Source: Echinarachnius parma (Eukaryota; Echinodermata; Echinoidea; Clypeasteroida; Echinarachniidae). Taken from it: DNA of 64,000 nucleotides. Where the stretch lies: assembly GCA_037951105.1 (NCBI GenBank), contig JBAMJV010003343.1, positions 186,001 through 250,000 of the forward strand. Reading direction: 5' to 3'. The notes under the pieces were generated by a model. That model was not told the origin of the DNA. It saw nothing but the letters and a program-made list of their open reading frames with translations, and made no database searches. The translations under genes and the position numbers were made by a program. Shown one piece after another: positions 23,536-37,914 of this stretch. Positions within the stretch are counted from its first letter, which is position 1; every line of letters begins with the position of its first letter.

Positions 23536-24826
23536 TAATATAATATATTATCTCCTAAAATAATCTGGATTTGGTTCACAATTTGTTTTTCGCAAAGTAA
23601 ACGTTTATTAATATGATAATCAGAATCAATGCAAAATCCACTAAAAATGTATTTTCTCAGCTGTGTGGAGATTGTATCCGTGATTTTCAGTAAAAATTAA
23701 TATGCGAATATATACAAGTCAATTGCCGCGATGTCTATTTAAATGGCTAAAAGTGGACCATTAACTTTGTCGTATTCCACAAAATCACTTGGAGCTTTCA
23801 CATATTTGTTTCTTGTACTGGGCCCGGGGGCCCGATTACGGACCAGCGACATTTACCATGGTAATTAACATCATTGGCTCTAACTCATCGATGTCAATAT
23901 GCTAGATCAGTGGAAATATAGGGCTGGTCCTGGGTTATGATCGTGGCCTCGGCCACTGTATACTTTGTATGGTATAACAGATGAACGCGATGCCTGGGTC
24001 ACAATAAATTGCTCCGATTTGGGATACAGCGCCTGTACGACGCCACTTTTAGGTGAAATCTTGCGGGAATCTTGCGGCGCCCGCAAGGGTTCCGTGGCTT
24101 TCGTGCGGTCGCCGTTGCATTTTTCCTCGCCGTACGATGTCAACATATTGTTTAACGCGGAGTTAAACAAAATGCATCGTACTATTTTTTACTTGCCGTA
24201 AAAAGCCCGTAGACATGTCGTAGAGAGCATCGCATGGGCAACGCAAGGACACCGTTGCCTTTTTTCGAATATCGTACTATTTTTTGACTGAATTTGGAGC
24301 CACTCAAATCGTACGATAGTCGTAAGATGTCAACGGGAGCTGTGCGATTTGAATTTGCTTGAACTCCCAACATCATCGTACGCGCCCCGGCAATTATGTG
24401 ACCGCTACATCGCAGACATCGTACGATATCCCAACTCCACGAAATCGTAGACAAATCCGTCGTAGATACAAAAATTGTGCCGCGCACGGAGCATTTGTGA
24501 CCTAGGCATATCCGGAGTTCTGTTTCAATTGTCTCCCTTATTGTGGAGATATATATTGTGGAGATTTAAATATTAATTGGGATTTGGGATACCCGATTCC
24601 CAAACAATCACAAGTCATTATAATGTTCACGTCTCGTTTCAGATGCACTATGCCCCCTCCCCATCTCACTCATCAACTACTCCCCCCCCCCCCCCCCCCC
24701 CTCCCCCCGAAAACCGGCACCCTCCGCCCCCTTGTTCATCCAAATCAAACCCCACTTCAAGATTGGTCGCTTTATTTCTGGCGAAACCTCCGTATATAAG
24801 TTGGTTGTTGCACCTATAGCCCTCTG
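23536..24826. other. No gene recognised; CGTACGAT-rich stretch and poly(C)
   Basis: From 24040 to 24440 CGTACGAT, GTCGTA and related motifs recur in both orientations, like other repeat-derived sequence. Poly(C) lies at about 24679-24700. Nothing codes for a recognisable protein. Confidence 0.45.
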
Positions 24827-25031
24827 CAGACAGAGCCGACTCGACCCGATCCGACTGTTTTCAATCAGGATAGAATTGGGCCCGGTCGGTCGGATCCGAT
24901 TCATCGTGTTGAGTCGGTCCCAACTGGCATCGCGACTGTCTCTCGACTGACAAAATGTATGTCGCGAGGCACTGAAAATTGAGCCGATCCGAATGAAAAC
25001 CAGTCGGATCGGGTCGAGTCGGCTCTGTCTG
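24827..25031. mobile_element. 205-bp MITE with ~30-bp perfect terminal inverted repeats
   Basis: The left terminus begins CAGACAGAGCCGACTCGACC. The right terminus is its exact complement and extends through GATCCGACTG. The spacer is partly self-complementary. No clear target duplication. Confidence 0.85.
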
Positions 25032-25197
25032 CGCCGGTCTTTTAGTATCAAATTCGTGGAGCTTTCCATTCAGAGGTCGGTAGCAAATGGATAGTTCTTC
25101 AGGTTCACGGCTCTGTATCCATCCAAACAAAAAGAGAGATGGTGAGAGAAGAGAGAACGATGGTGTTTCGGCTATATTTTAAAATCCGAATCGTCTT

Positions 25198-28100
25198 CTT
25201 CAAAATTTGAGGCAAACGGATGACAGAAAATGAATGTTTAGCTCCACAAAAATATTGCGTTTCTTATTTGCATTGGAATGTAAGTACACTTTTAAATCGG
25301 GTTATCCGATCGGCTAACAACTCTAACTGTAATATGATTAAATTCTGTGTATGTCTATTTTCTTTATCACCTACTATCAAATATTGATTAATAATGCCAT
25401 GTGTCATTTTCTCATATGATACAGCGGAAAGGTATTATTTACTATATTAATTCTTATCAAACATGGAAAAACGTTCATCTGTAGCCATGCTATTTGTGTA
25501 ACATTTTTATCTCCTTATAGTTATGAAACATTGATAGTGAGACACGCTTAAATGGGTAGTACAGTTTTGGTAAGGCTGAACTTAGTAACCAAAACCTGCA
25601 CAGTAGCATTACAAACTAAAAGTTGTAACTCCACCATGCTCGAAAGGTACACAACATTACAAACGACTAGGTAAAAAGCCTGTTATCGTTAAAAAGGAGC
25701 CAATAAAACACTAGAGGGCGCTCTCTAAAAAGGCATTGGTTTCAACCAGTTTACAAACAAAATTATGCATGTGATTTTTTGTTGAAATAATGATTCAATA
25801 GTGAAAAAAGCAGCACTACTTAAAAACCGCTTTTGATAATTTTTGAAAAAGTGTTAGCATTTTAATTCTTTGTTAATAATCGAATCAATCTGGGCCCCAG
25901 ATTTATCCCGATCGGATATATTTATTGATATTTTAGCCGTTTCTGAATCAATTTTGATCAAATCAAGATTATTCTGCCCTTGAAATTGCATGCTCTTTTA
26001 AATTCGACACTCAGTTTTTCATTACCTCACACAAAATTCCGTAGCTTTCCTTCTCGCAAACAAAGGAAAATGTTAATTAGCATTGGCACCTAGCCAAACG
26101 TGAATGGCTGCGGCATTGTGACGTAGCGCGATGATCGTAGCGATCGTTTACAAAATTGTTCATCGCTCGCAACATGCTCATAAATAATGATTGACGTGCG
26201 CTGCGAACCGGTGATTTTTTTTCACGCCCATTTTCCAACTAATCGTCTTGACCTGCTTTTGGACAGGGGCATTAATAACCTTAAAATAGACAAACGGATC
26301 CAAGGAAAATCAAAACTTGTAAGATTGTCAACCCCCAGAAATAATATAAACTATTGAGTAATAACATGTTTTTGAAAATGGGTAACTTATGTGGGAAACC
26401 TATCCCCATCGTTCGTCAGTTTGGAATTTCGTTTATTTAACAAATACAGGAACCGCCATACACATCAATCTGTCAATCTCTGAATTCGCAATTAATTTTT
26501 TTTTTCATAGTACAATCATAATTATCATGATTATTTTGAATAATAATGTAACACTAATTTGGAGCAAATGGCTTTACAACGTGCATATCATCTTTAGACG
26601 AAATAGAATATAGAGCTGATGTAATGTTATTTTAAATGTTTAATTGGGACAAAAAATAAGACAAATCTGTAGCTGGTTAGGTTACGTCTCAGTACCTTAA
26701 AAGACCCTTGTAGAATTTCTGGAAAAACGTCACATTAATTAAATTGTCTATGTAATTATATGGAATTGGTACCTTGGCCTCGGGACTAGCGACATTACCA
26801 TGATTACTGTGTCTCATATATCTCCATTTTCTTTGATTAATATCCGGTCAGGATTTATTTAATTCTAAATGAGGGTTATTCTGTTTTGGCATCACATAAT
26901 GTAATACCCATCTGAAGAGGGCGACATACAGATTTTAGCTTGATACAATATGGCAAAATCATGACTCTTGATTACAAAACCCAAGTTTGATCAAAATGGA
27001 ACTGTTTGGTTTCGAAGATTAATGATTCCACGTTGATGCTGTACTGGTAAACGTTCTATATATCATCACACATAGGTCAATACAGAATGCTTAACAATGT
27101 AATGAGAAGTCAAATTTGAGTCAAGGTGACGTATCTGGTGCTTTTTGAATGTTTCGTTGTATTTTCGTGGTGTCAATATTAAAACGTTAATCGTATAATG
27201 ATTACAAGTCAGTTGTACAGTCCCAGTGCAGAGCTATCATATTTCCGATTCCCTCATGATTTTGTGAATTGTTCTCATTACAAAAGCAAATGTGTTTTTT
27301 TTTTCTATTGTAGCGTCGTCTTAAATATCATGTACATATTTAGGTTAAATAATATACATTATATTATTACTGTTCGTTTCATTCCGTTTTCTGTCGTATT
27401 TAAAGTAACGGTTACTATGATGAGGGGTCACGGTGTAAAGCGATTTATGTTTCGATGTGATGTAGCCTATGTGAATAAATTGAAATCATGATATGAATCC
27501 ACCAATTTCACTTTGCGTAGTTATTCTATTGTAAAATGTATAGTGGTCTTAAATTGCATGGAATGCAATCGGTGGATTACAATCTCACGAATGTAGACTA
27601 CCTTCAACCAAATAATAGTACTGCTACAATGTAATAGATATTATAATAATACAAATAATGATGATGATGATAATAATAATATGATTAATAATAATAATTA
27701 AAATAATACTACTAACAATAAAACTAACAATAATATTGATATTTATACTAAGAATAATAATACCAATAATACTTTTAATGACGATAATGATAATAATGAT
27801 ACGAGGACAAAGAAGAGAAGAAAAAAGGAGAAGAAGAATGCAATAGAAACAACATCAACAACGGTATAGAGGTAACGAAAATAGACGCATACATAACTGT
27901 GATCAAGACAACAAGATACAAACATAAATCTTACAAAAGTGACTATCCCAAGGGTGACCTAATATGTGGATGACAACTGTCACATGACAGGTCAAAGAAA
28001 TGCCACCCTCTGAAATATGAGCTCAGGTTGATCACGTGACCATAGATATACACACGGCGGCGCCACATTTTTCTTAGAATTTGAACGTCGCTAGGGGATA

Positions 28101-28240
28101 CCCACCAGCCACAAATGTGATGTCACGATAAACGCAGGTCTATAAATAAAGAGTATTGGTTTTGGTTCCTCTCATCCACATCCACACTTTCTTTTGGCGT
28201 GTCTGTGTGTTTGTGTGTATAAGTATGTGTCTTTTACTGT

Positions 28241-28284
<44 letters not shown>

Positions 28285-28435
28285 ATGTTTGTGTGCGTGT
28301 GTGTGTGTTTGTGTGATTGTATGTGTATTTGTATGTGCGTGTGTGTGTGGGCGTGTGTTTATGTGTGTATATGCGTGTACACGTGAGTTATTTTAACGTT
28401 GAGGGTAAAACAGTATGTATCTATACACATTTTGT
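25198..28435 (+). repeat. Tandem segmental duplication, copy A (~3.24 kb)
   Basis: Starts TTCAAAATTTGAGGCAAACG and ends CTATACACATTTTGTT, where copy B begins directly. It is non-coding and carries a T1 MITE (from 25548), (AAT)n-like sequence (27640-27790) and a (GT)n array (28246-28283). It lacks the elements inserted in copy B and so supplies their empty sites. Differences from B are scattered single bases plus the GT array length. Confidence 0.93.
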
Positions 28436-29582
28436 TCAAAATTTGAGGCAAACGGATGACAGAAAATGAATGTTTAGCTCCACAAAAATATTGCGTTTCT
28501 TATTTGCATTGGAATGTAAGTACACTTTTAAATCGGGTTATCCGATCGGCTAACAACTCTAACTGTAATATGATTAAATTCTGTGTATGTCTATTTTCTT
28601 TATCACCTACTATCAAATATTGATTAATAATGCCATGTGTCATTTTCTCATATGATACAGCGGAAAGGTATTATTTACTATATTAATTCTTATCAAACAT
28701 GGAAAAACGTTCATCTGTAGCCATGCTATTTGTGTAACATTTTTATCTCCTTATAGTTATGAAACATTGATAGTGAGACACGCTTAAATGGGTAGTACAG
28801 TTTTGGTAAGGCTGAACTTAGTAACCAAAACCTGCACAGTAGCATTACAAACTAAAAGTTGTAACTCCACCATGCTCGAAAGGTACACAACATTACAAAC
28901 GACTAGGTAAAAAGCCTGTTATCGTTAAAAAGGAGCCAATAAAACACTAGAGGGCGCTCTCTAAAAAGGCATTGGTTTCAACCAGTTTACAAACAAAATT
29001 ATGCATGTGATTTTTTGTTGAAATAATGATTCAATAGTGAAAAAAGCAGCACTACTTAAAAACCGCTTTTGATAATTTTTGAAAAAGTGTTAGCATTTTA
29101 ATTCTTTGTTAATAATCGAATCAATCTGGGCCCCAGATTTATCCCGATCGGATATATTTATTGATATTTTAGCCGTTTCTGAATCAATTTTGATCAAATC
29201 AAGATTATTCTGCCCTTGAAATTGCATGTTCTTTTAAATTCGACACTCAGTTTTTCATTACCTCACACAAAATTCCGTAGCTTTCCTTCTCGCAAACAAA
29301 GGAAAATGTTAATTAGCATTGGCACCTAGCCAAACGTGAATGGCTGCGGCATTGTGACGTAGCGCGATGATCGTAGCGATCGTTTACAAAATTGTTCATC
29401 GCTCGCAACATGCTCATAAATAATGATTGACGTGCGCTGCGAACCGGTGATTTTTTTTCACGCCCATTTTCCAACTAATCGTCTTGACCTGCTTTTGGAC
29501 AGGGGCATTAATAACCTTAAAATAGACAAACGGATCCAAGGAAAATCAAAACTTGTAAGATTGTCAACCCCCAGAAATAATA

Positions 29583-30016
29583 TGTGACCTTACACCACAA
29601 AATGACCATTATGTCGCGGAGATAGTTTCTATGTTATTAGCTGAAATAGTCAAATTTGGTTTAAAATATGAGATTTAGGATTTTTGTATTTCCTGAATGA
29701 AGGTATCTTAATCTACCTTCTGTGAAATTTTGATCGTCAGAAATCATTTTTAAATATGTTTTTTCATCGAATAACAAATATCAGATTACAGCGCTTGAAT
29801 GGACGCCAATCTTTAAAGTGGTCCGTTTCTCCCTTGTTTTAAATCTGATTCAGCCATTTTCCAAATCTTTGGCGCTCATTTTCAGAGGGTTTGGCTTGTC
29901 TGAATATGACAATTTATATACCATTTTAAAGGTATTGACTTCTACTGTTATGTCATGTGAAAATCAGCATAATCATTTTTCCAGACTTATTGGTCGTTTT
30001 GTGGTGTAAGGTCACA
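29583..30016. mobile_element. 434-bp TIR element in copy B
   Basis: Inverted repeats of ~25 bp, each starting TGTGACCTTACACCACAAAA, are flanked by TA (29581-29582, 30017-30018; ATAT would also fit). Copy A at ~26341 is the unoccupied site. No ORF of note. Tc1/mariner-type MITE is the simplest reading. Confidence 0.85.
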
Positions 30017-31017
30017 TATAAACTATTGAGTAATAACATGTTTTTGAAAATGGGTAACTTATGTGGGAAACCTATCCCCATCGTTCGTCAGTTTGGAATT
30101 TCGTTTATTTAACAAATACAGGAACCGCCATACACATCAATCTGTCAATCTCTGAATTCGCAATTAATTTTTTTTTTCATAGTACAATCATAATTATCAT
30201 GATTATGTTGAATAATAATGTAACACTAATTTGGAGCAAATGGCTTTACAACGTGCATATCATCTTTAGACGAAATAGAATATAGAGCTGATGTAATGTT
30301 ATTTTAAATGTTTAATTGGGACAAAAAATAAGACAAATCTGTAGTTGGTTAGGTTACGTCTCAGTACCTTAAAAGACCCTTGTAGAATTTCTGGAAAAAC
30401 GTCACATTAATTAAATTGTCTATGTAATTATATGGAATTGGTACCTTGGCCTCGGGACTAGCGACATTACCATGATTACTGTGTCTCATATATCTCCATT
30501 TTCTTTGATTAATATCCGGTCAGGCTTTATTTAATTCTAAATGAGGGTTATTCTGTTTTGGCATCACATAATGTAATACCCATCTGAAGAGGGCGACATA
30601 CAGATTTTAGCTTGATACAATATGGCAAAATCATGACTCTTGATTACAAAACCCAAGTTTGATCAAAATGGAACTGTTTGGTTTCGAAGATTAATGATTC
30701 CACGTTGATGCTGTACTGGTAAACGTTCTATATATCATCACACATAGGTCAATACAGAATGCTTAACAATGTAATGAGAAGTCAAATTTGAGTCAAGGTG
30801 ACGTATCTGGTGCTTTTTGAATGTTTCGTTGTATTTTCGTGGTGTCAATATTAAAACGTTAATCGTATAATGATTACAAGTAAGTTGTACAGTCCCAGTG
30901 CAGAGCTATCATATTTCCGATTCCCTCATGATTGTGTGAATTGTTCTCATTACAAAAGCAAATGTGTTTTTTTTTCCTATTGTAGCGTCGTCTTAAATAT
31001 CATGTACATATTTAGGG

Positions 31018-31487
31018 TGACACGACATATGCTCCGCCGACATATGCTCCGCCGACAATTGCTCCGAAAAATGCGACAATTGCTCCGCGACAAATGCTCC
31101 GCGATACTTGCTCCGCCGACATTTGCTCCGACGACAATTGCTCCGCCGACAAATGCTCCACCGACATTTGCTCCGCCGACAAATGCTCCGCCGACATTTG
31201 CTCCGCCGACAAATGCTCCACCGACATTTGCTCCGCCGACAATTGCTCCGCCGACAAATGCTCCGAAGATGCGACAATTGCTCCGCCGACATTTGCTCCG
31301 CCGACAATTGCTCCGCCGACATTTGCTCCGCCGACAATTACTCCGCCGACAAATGCTCCGAAGATGCGACAATTGCTCCGCCGAAAATGCTTCGAATATG
31401 CGACAATTGCTTAGCCGACAATTGTTCCGCCGAAATATGCTCCGGAGATACGACATTTGTTCCACCGACATTTACTCCGCTGAAGAT
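31018..31487 (+). repeat. 15-bp tandem array, L-type foldback terminus
   Basis: About 30 units of GCTCCGCCGACAWWT, where the variable end is AAT, TTT or ATT. Units at the inner end are diverged and include GAAGATGCGACAATT. Because 15 is divisible by three and the unit lacks stops, several frames stay open (CSADI, APPTF, LRRHL). These are not genes. Confidence 0.95.
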
Positions 31488-32060
31488 TAAACTCTGAAAT
31501 GAATTCTCAAGTAACTTTGGTATGAAGTGCGCTTTTATATGTTATGCGAATCTCTTGTGAAATTGGAGTACAATCGATTCAGTAACCATCGATTCATTCA
31601 AATATTTTATTTGGCTGGTTTGTTTGTTTCACGTTTCTTTATACAGGGTGGGGGGGGGGGGGGGCAGTCAAGCCCAGTGTTGTAAGGATGCGTGACCCTG
31701 CAGCCTGCATCTAGTAGCAGAAGGGGAGGCGCAATAACACACAACACTGGCTTTAGTTTTTGATGTTACATTGGGGTTCGACTGGAGTCGAACCACGGAC
31801 CTTCATAGTATCCGAAAATGCTGTGATGAATAGTATACTGTTCCAAGCAATCATCAAGCGAAGGGCATGATACTGGACTTTTACTGGTGTTAAGATCGGT
31901 CATGAATAGAAAAAAGAAAAGTCTTTATAATCACTGCATTTGTATTACTCAGACTCTTTATGAATCAAGAAATTGTTCCGCATGAGTTCAAAATTTATCC
32001 ACGTTTTATCAAAATACAAAGAACGTTATTTTCACCCACTGTTAAATTTTCGGAGTTCCA
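31488..32060. other. Inner domain of the L-type terminus with tRNA-like segment
   Basis: Matched in reverse at 46824-47388 in the other foldback element. It contains poly(G) and, on the minus strand, a tRNA-like B-box (GTGGTTCGACTCC, about 31775-31795). The shared inner domain shows that both elements derive from one ancestor. Confidence 0.75.
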
Positions 32061-33127
32061 ATTTTGTTTAGATTTGTTCATCGTTCACTGAACAACGAGG
32101 GCCCAATTTGTGACACTTCTAAACGCCCCCCCCCCCCCCCCCCCACCCCATAAACAATTAAGGCTGCCTTATTGTCCAACAGAAAAGCACAAACTTCCAA
32201 TGCATTTTGCATTCGTATAAACGGAAGGATTGGCAGGAAGTAGCAGAAAATTGAAATTCAATAATCTAAGGAATTGAGGGGTCCTCTTACCTCCACAGTG
32301 AGGTAAGATGGACACTTCACCCCTTTAGTGACTATGACGTCTTATTCCATAAAAAAGCAATATGTGATCAATTTTATTGTTAATATGTGAAGAATAGATT
32401 GTCTTCTAGACGATGTGATCTTTATTTAAAGGGGTAGTACAGTTTTGGTAAGGCTGAACTTTAGTAACCAACCCTGGACAGTTACTTGATAAACTAATGG
32501 TTATAACTCCACCATGCTCGAAAGGTAAACACAATTACAAACGACTTAGTAAAACGCCTGTTATCATTCAAAAAGAGCCATTTAAACACAAGAGGACGCT
32601 TTCTAGAAAGGCATTGGTTTCAACCATTTTCATACAAAATTATGCATGTGGTGTTTTATTGGAATGATGATTAGATAGAGAGATCATCAACAACTAAACC
32701 CCTCAAAAAAAGTTCGGAAACTCAAGTTTGATCGATCATATATCTCATATTTTTTAATTAGCATATTCGAAATTGGTGTCACAATAAAGCCTCATTATAT
32801 ATATTTCAAACGGTGCATTATGTGTAGTGATTATGCAATTGGGGCGATTGCAGTTGCCCAGAGAATAGGGGAGGCAGGAAGTGAAATGTCGCAAAATGGC
32901 TCAATGCATTTAATTTACGAGTGCATGACTGTGCTGACCAGTTTTTTTAAAGTTCACTTTCTATTGAATACTGCCACCCTTTCCATTCATCAAAATCATT
33001 GGAATTTGATACCATTTTAATGGAAATTATCTTTTCATTACGATGGCATATTAATCGTAAGGATTATGCAAATGGAGTGTGTGCAGCGAACCGGAATATG
33101 GAGATGGGTCGAGTGTGAAATCAAACA

Positions 33128-33392
33128 AAACTAGACATGAAATTCGTCATAGACGAATTAGGTGATCCGTACCCATTTGAAAATTTATCTTTTGAACCTT
33201 TCCACAACAAGTTTAAACCAATTTTATTTGGAGGAAATCTTACACAATTATCATCGTAGAGGGCAATCAACCTAAACATATATTATATATGTTGAGTCCA
33301 TACAGTTATGATCAAGACTCTATGGTTGGGCCCAAGATAACAAGTAACAAAACAGGTCTAGGCCTATTATTTTAGTAAATTTTAGTAACACA

Positions 33393-33439
<47 letters not shown>

Positions 33440-36400
33440 ACTCTCACATGTACATGTATATGTCTATACCAGGTCTATACAAATTTAAGGGAGGGTATGG
33501 GATGGTTATTACCCCCCTCCCATTTGGAGCCCGTTCGAAATTTGTGTTTAAAACATCACTCTAATTAGAAGCGTGGTTATTATTAGTATTCTTATGTATT
33601 TTTTATAAAGATGTAATGTTAAAAATAGCGGGGAATTATTGTACAGGCCATTGCCTCCCCCCCCCCCCCCCACACCCCCACCCCAAAAAGGGAGGGGGTA
33701 TATTACCCATCCCACCCCCTCCCCCGATCTATACGCCCGTGAACTCTACCAGTCCAAACTGGAGCTAATCTATGACCATGGATCATCTTACAAGATGATC
33801 TTTTACAAGTGTCTTTATTCACGTCCGTAGGACACTATAATACAACACATAAATAATACACTTTCCAAATTGAAAGGGTTAAGGTTTCAGATACAAGTCT
33901 GCTTTTTGTCACACTGGCTCTACTGAAACTACCTTTTCACATTGGTGATATATTCCTAATATTTTTCTACAAATATATTAACTGTATATTTCATTACTTT
34001 CATTACAACTAAAATTCATATAGCATTTTCCATCACGAAAGCATTAATTTAGTCAGTATGCATGTCTAAAACAACAAAACAATGTATTATCGAGAAAAGT
34101 ATTAATCCCCACTTCGTGATATTCTGAAGCATAATAGATAATCCAATAATTATCACCACCATCATTAACACGTGTAACATACAATCAGGAATAATCACCT
34201 TTAATGCACAGCATACTTGATCCCACCTTTGTGATATTCTGAAACATAATAGATCATCCAATAATCATCACCACCATCATTAACACGGTCGTGTAACATA
34301 AAATGTTCCGTCATGATATGTTAGTCAACACACACCTCTCTTAAATTGTTTACTCCATGGTATGAAACACACATGCATGATATGAATGAAGAAATGAATA
34401 TTGTGCTATACGTTGATGTTTAAACATACAGTGAGAATCACAATTCCTTCCCCATGCATTATTTCATTTCTAATAGGGATACTACGCACAAATGCTAGGG
34501 GTGAGAGACTATTTTGACCGTTACTGGAAGGAGGGGCGTTTCATAAAATTGTATGATGTAGTATGAGGGCGAAGACCCTAACATTGGGGAGGGTGTTCTG
34601 GTCTCGTTAATTGGCAACGCATTATATGCATAGATTTGATGTGCGCTGTATTGAGAATCAATTACTGTTTTCAAACATCTAATTAAAAACGCCATAAGTT
34701 ACGAAACAAAAGAAATATAACGGCTTACCTGGAATTTCTTGAAATATTTGTATGCTAAATTGCAATAAAGGAAAAACAAATGCTGCCATTATTTGAGCAA
34801 ATTAATAGGAACATATTATTTTTCCTCAATATCTCCACTACAACATATCAAAATTGTAGACGTATTCGAGCGGGATCGAAGGAGATAGAAGCACAACTGC
34901 ACCTTCCAAACATAATACAAAATTTATGAAATCAATCAAAATTAAATTTTCGCTTTTCATGGCAATTTGATGACGTCATGATGTCCGGTTTGCGAACTTT
35001 GAATATCGCACTATACCTACAACTCATACTCTATCACGAAAACATAACGACCAAAATACTGAACATGGATTTTCAAATTTATGATCAATTGAACAGGGCA
35101 TGCTTTTACCACATTTTCACATATTTTACATATGGCAGCACGCGCGGATGTCATGTGTAGCACGCGCGCATCGACACATTTCCGGTCGGAAAGAGATAGT
35201 AATTGTTCAGAATCGTCCCAGCTACAAGATATCAAAACTTGGGACAGATTCAAGCAGAATTGACCGAGATATCGGAATCCAAACACGATATATACATAAT
35301 CGCAAATGATAAAATCGTTGAAAACTGCTAATGTTAACTTCTCATGGTCATATGATTACATAATGAGGTTTGGTTGGCGATAAGGATGCATGACGTTGTA
35401 TCTACAACTCATTCGTCTGCAAGGAAAAATATTTTTAACAAAATTGCCCGTGGATTTTAAAAATTATTATCAATTAAAAAAGGGCATATTTTGTACATAT
35501 TTTGTGCATAGCAGCACTCGCGGATTTTAAAGTTTTACGCCCTCCTGTTCGAGCGTTTTTGGTCGAGGAGATCTGGAAACTGTTTTAATTTCTCATAGAA
35601 AGTATTGGGAACAGTTTCCAAAAAAAACACGCCATTTTTTTTATTCCGTGCGCGCTACGCGTGAAAAAGCGCGCGCGCAAACGCGCACGCGCGCAAAATT
35701 TTGAAATGCTCGGAATGACCTAAAACGTATGGAAAATTGGTTCGCCGGTTGATTTGAGAATTTTTCAAGGATTTTTACCCTTTGACGCGCGCGTACGCGT
35801 CCGTCGTTGTCCGTACGACCTTGGGTGCGACATGTTTATATAGCCCTTGAACTTAGCTTGCCATGTACAGAATTTGGTGAAAATATACCATTACGTAAGA
35901 AAGATATGGGCTGTTGAAATATTTCACAAAATGGCGGCTCCATGACGTCACAGGGTAGTACCGTCATAATCATTACCCAGGTGCACAATTTCGGACCAAG
36001 GTCTATTATGTTCACCAGGTTTCATTATCATATCCCCAGCCAAATTTTACAGACACGAGACACAAAAAACGTACAAAGAAAAAAAATAAAAATAATTGTG
36101 TTTCCACAATTGCGGTATATTTGGAGATCGTAATGACCGCGGGAAATAAAGACGGATCGTGATAGCGTTATCAAAATGATGTCGAATGAAATCGGAATGA
36201 CCGCGGGAAATGACGACGGATCGTGGTGGCGTTATCAAATGATGTCGCATGATAATTTGATGTTATGAACAAGATCTTATCGAGATCGAGCCTTGTAACA
36301 TGACACGAATTATATACACAAAGCCAGAGATGATCGTGAGGTATTGTGCGATTGTGGAAACACCCCGCTGAGTAATAACAATAGGTGATACGCTATACGT

Positions 36401-36929
36401 ATCACCTAAATATATGGAGTTGACACAAAATCAGAGCGTTGCATTTTTTTCGAGCTTTTGGGAGGAGTTTTTAGCATTTCAAATAAAATATTCATGATTC
36501 AAATTGATATCAACGGAAGCCCAAGAACTCTTCTGTATGAAAATGTACAATTTATAATGATTTTAGTAACGGGCGGCTGCAGGGATATGAATGTGGGGGA
36601 GCCTCAAAAGTGACCCATTTTAAAACGCTCTGATTTCAAGGCACAACTGAGTCACTATTCATGCGTTTTCAATTGAATTCTTCTCATTCATGGCCAACTC
36701 ATTCAAGTCGCATTACATCCTCCACACAATGGTACAAGATACCGACAACAAATCAGAGCGTTTTGAAATGGGTCACTTTTGAGGCTCCCCCACATTCATC
36801 TCCCTGCAGCCGCCCTTTACAAAAATCATTATAAATTTCACATTTTCATACAGAAGAGTTGTTGGGCTTTCCGTTGATATCAATTTAAATCATGAATATT
36901 TCATTTGAAATGCTAACAAAATCCATATT
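33128..36929. other. Interior of the TA element; no gene recognised
   Basis: Holds a (CA)n array (33390-33436), poly(C) (33657-33672), and a ~116-bp tandem duplication (34097-34183 with 34213-34305, GATATTCTGAARCATAATAG). It also has two TGACGTCA palindromes (34971, 35943), an alternating CG stretch (35645-35700) and a hairpin GGTGATACG...CGTATCACC (36385-36410). Only short, unrecognised ORFs. Confidence 0.55.
36471..36914. repeat. ~440-bp inverted repeat
   Basis: AGCATTTCAAATAAAATATT...GAGCCTCAAAAGTGACCCATTT at the left is mirrored from 36765 to 36914. It forms a foldback with a ~130-bp loop inside the TA element. Confidence 0.8.
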
Positions 36930-37039
36930 TTTTGTCTGATTTTACACTCGACCCATCTCCATATTCCGGTTTGCTGCGCACAACCCATTTGCCTAATCAT
37001 TACGATCAATATGCCATCGTAATGAAAAGATAATTATCA

Positions 37040-37914
37040 TTAAAGGGAGAGATCCACTTTTGCAAGCCAAAATTCAAAAGTTGCGAGGTTATTGTCTTAT
37101 ATGAAAGGAAATGTCATTTAATAGCATGCCTGAACAAATTAGGGCTTGAAATCTCTTTTTCGTGGGGTTATAGACCTAAAACTGAGGGACGTCGGTTAAT
37201 TAGGTACATACGTATTTTCGGCCGGTGAGTAAGTTCGTACATAAATTTCACGGAGTGCCAGATCGGTATGCAATGACCCCTACGTGACCCGCGCTAGCTA
37301 CGTGACCCGCGCATAAGTACTAATGTGTGAGCGTTTACCAAGCAAAATACCCAAACATCGCTTAAACTGACTACATGTAATTATATATTCTTTCTTTTTG
37401 AGATCTTTTTCCGTGACATACGTTCACAAATGTCGGCTTCACAATACCTTTACGAGAATTAGTACTATACAGGGTGGCCCAGAAATAACGGAACGGGGTG
37501 CTTGCTATAATGAAGACACACGATGCCCGTCATAGCACTTACTAGTAACGTTCAATGCGTGGGCCATTGTTAGTACCCCAATTCTTCTCTATACACAGTT
37601 GAACGCACACTCACAATGGCGCACGCATTGATCGTTACTCGATGCAGTATGGCGGGCATTATGACTCTTTAGTATGGCAAATACCCCGTTCCGTTATTTG
37701 TGGGCCACCCTGTATTGTTGTAACATTATGCTAAATCAGTTGAACTCCTTTATTGACCGATATATAGTTTAAATGGAGGGACGCATTCGTTTTTCATTCG
37801 TAGAATCCAAATTAGAGGGCTGTTCGCTCTGATTTTTTTTGCGTGTTACATTGATCACCATCCGTCAACTGAAAGCTGTTCAGACGATTTGTAAAAGTGG
37901 ACCTGTCCCTTTAA
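37040..37914. mobile_element. T2 MITE inside the TA element's right arm
   Basis: Same termini as the copy at 11712. TTAA flanks both sides. The left arm of the host element (around 33018) shows the unoccupied single TTAA. It is interrupted by a 243-bp element at 37470. Confidence 0.92.
37470..37712. mobile_element. 243-bp mariner-type MITE
   Basis: Termini CAGGGTGGCCCAGAAATAAC and GTTATTTGTGGGCCACCCTG (imperfect inverted repeats), with TA duplicated on either side (37468-37469, 37713-37714). The T2 copy at 11712 has the empty TA site. Non-coding. Confidence 0.92.

Noticed and set aside
24677..25130. Overlapping Arg/Ser-rich frames on both strands
   Set aside because: They lie over a 205-bp MITE and a poly(C) tract, with no family resemblance.
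31018..31487. CRISPR-like array
   Set aside because: Units are contiguous 15-mers with no unique spacers, in a eukaryotic transposon terminus.
30870..31497. Long open frames (up to 206 codons) with CSADICSADN or APPTFAPPT repeats; the same at 38262-38866, 43588-44310 and 47430-48028
   Set aside because: They arise from a 15-bp tandem unit without stop codons, are open in several frames on both strands, and run into unrelated flanks.
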